Positions 5,497 to 6,044 of a DNA stretch of 6,044 nt are shown here, piece by piece. The DNA is from JBEIUL01 sp044356865. Lineage in GTDB: Bacteria > Planctomycetota > Phycisphaerae > Phycisphaerales > SM1A02. The stretch is taken from positions 1-6,044 of the forward strand of contig JBIKVN010000202.1 in NCBI GenBank assembly GCA_044356865.1, written 5' to 3'. Position 1 is the stretch's first letter, and each line of letters opens with the position of its first letter. Under the pieces are notes generated by a model. It saw nothing but the letters and a program-made list of their open reading frames with translations, ran no database searches and had not been told where the DNA came from. A program made the translations under genes and the position numbers.

Positions 5497-6044
5497 CGCG
5501 ACACCCCCGAACTCACGCGGGCATCGAGCTCGTGGCAGCCGCACTCGCCGGGCCGGACGGCGAAGGGATCACGGCCGGAACGGACCAGTTCCATCAGGTA
5601 CTCCTCGCGATCGTCGAGCATGCGGGCGAGCAGGCCGCCGCGGGCGGGCGGCTTGGCGTCGGGTTTCGCGTCGGGCTTGTCGCCTTCCTCGCCCAGCTTG
5701 GCCCGGGCCTTCGCCCGTTCTTCCTCGCGGGCGGTCACGGCCTGGGCCAGCAACCGCTGCCGCTCGGCCTCGACGGCGGCGGCCCGCGTGGCCTGCTCGG
5801 CGCGGACGAACCGCGGCGTGCCGTCGACCCAGGTCTCGTCGACGCGGGCGTAGACCGACAGCGGCTCGGCGGTCCAGATCACCAGGTCGGCGTCCTTCCC
5901 GACCTCGAGCGAACCGATCGAGCCGTCGATGCCAAGCTGCCGGGCGGGATTGATCGTGACGAACTTCAGGGCCTCGTGCGGGTCGAGACTGCCGTAGCGG
6001 ACGGCCTTCGCGGCCTCCATGTTCATCCGCCGGGCGAGCTCGTT
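5493..6044 (-). CDS. amidohydrolase, C-terminal part (5' end outside window)
   Basis: The visible 183 C-terminal residues start NELARRMNMEAAKAVRYG. They contain DPHEALKFVTINPARQLGID, GSLEVGKDADLVIWTAEPLSVYARVDETWVDG (about bases 5810-5960), the standard C-terminal signature of imidazolonepropionase-like or cyclic amidohydrolases. Here the last barrel helices lead into the beta-sandwich and the Gly-Lys-Asp-Ala-Asp-Leu motif. The metal-binding residues lie upstream of the window, so activity cannot be judged. After the fold comes a long charged extension: an Ala/Glu/Arg-rich helix (EAERQRLLAQAVTAREEERA), a Pro-Asp-Ala-Lys repeat, and a C-terminal segment with ECGCHELDARV. Close homologues, as I recall, are exported and precede a paralogue without the HxH motif, exactly as here. 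The stop codon overlaps the next gene's ATG (ATGA), so the two form an operon, with this gene first. Confidence 0.9.
   Translation of the reverse strand, partial: NELARRMNMEAAKAVRYGSLDPHEALKFVTINPARQLGIDGSIGSLEVGKDADLVIWTAEPLSVYARVDETWVDGTPRFVRAEQATRAAAVEAERQRLLAQAVTAREEERAKARAKLGEEGDKPDAKPDAKPPARGGLLARMLDDREEYLMELVRSGRDPFAVRPGECGCHELDARVSSGVSR
5652..5675 (-). repeat. 12-nt tandem repeat encoding Pro-Asp-Ala-Lys twice
   Basis: Two near-identical 12-base units (plus-strand CTTGGCGTCGGG and TTTCGCGTCGGG) encode PDAK-PDAK within the charged linker of the amidohydrolase. A third partial unit (Pro-Asp is replaced) abuts it. The region is a probable flexible linker and may vary in copy number between relatives. 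Confidence 0.7.

Noticed and set aside
5532..5543. Cys-Gly-Cys-His near the amidohydrolase C-terminus as a cytochrome c heme site.
   Set aside because: Heme attachment needs Cys-x-x-Cys-His; here only one residue separates the cysteines.

Overview
The window is very GC-rich and densely coded, with gene content I would expect from a planctomycete, most likely Phycisphaerae. That placement is inference from protein style (Pro/Ala/Arg/Asp-rich, secreted amidohydrolase pair, small 'GSWFAH...KLWLDRL' protein, DapB of the short type). There is no rRNA or other marker to confirm it. Nothing points to a mobile element, CRISPR array, tRNA, rRNA or recent transfer.

Layout: (1) 2-502 +, the C-terminal two thirds of dapB (lysine/diaminopimelate pathway). 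(2) 522-1043 -, a small single-span membrane protein resembling a degenerate type II/IV pseudopilin. (3) 1182-2429 +, an M16-family peptidase homologue that has lost its zinc motif. (4) 2453-2713 +, an 86-aa conserved hypothetical protein directly behind it. (5) 2723-3448 -, a PDZ-domain lipoprotein with two Gly-Pro repeat tracts. (6) 3562-4125 +, a small secreted or lipid-anchored hypothetical protein. (7) 4132-5496 -, an exported amidohydrolase-fold protein lacking the metal-binding histidines. (8) 5493-6044 -, the C-terminal part of a second, probably active, amidohydrolase located upstream in the same operon and overlapping gene 7 by ATGA.

Genes alternate in strand, giving three convergent junctions with gaps of only 19, 9 and 6 nt and no recognisable terminator, and two divergent intergenic regions (1044-1181 and 3449-3561). 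Three plus-strand genes carry a TAnnCT-type -10-like hexamer 8-13 nt before the ATG, with no Shine-Dalgarno sequence, which suggests very short or absent leaders. The two minus-strand genes that open from the divergent regions instead have a GAGG Shine-Dalgarno at normal spacing.

The only clear functional linkage is the amidohydrolase pair (7 and 8), probably acting together outside the cytoplasm. The M16 homologue and the 86-aa protein may be co-transcribed. The others look like unrelated housekeeping or envelope genes. Two proteins here (genes 3 and 7) are homologues of metalloenzymes in which the metal ligands are absent, and these are the most interesting observations. I did not find evidence of a dramatic new multi-gene system.
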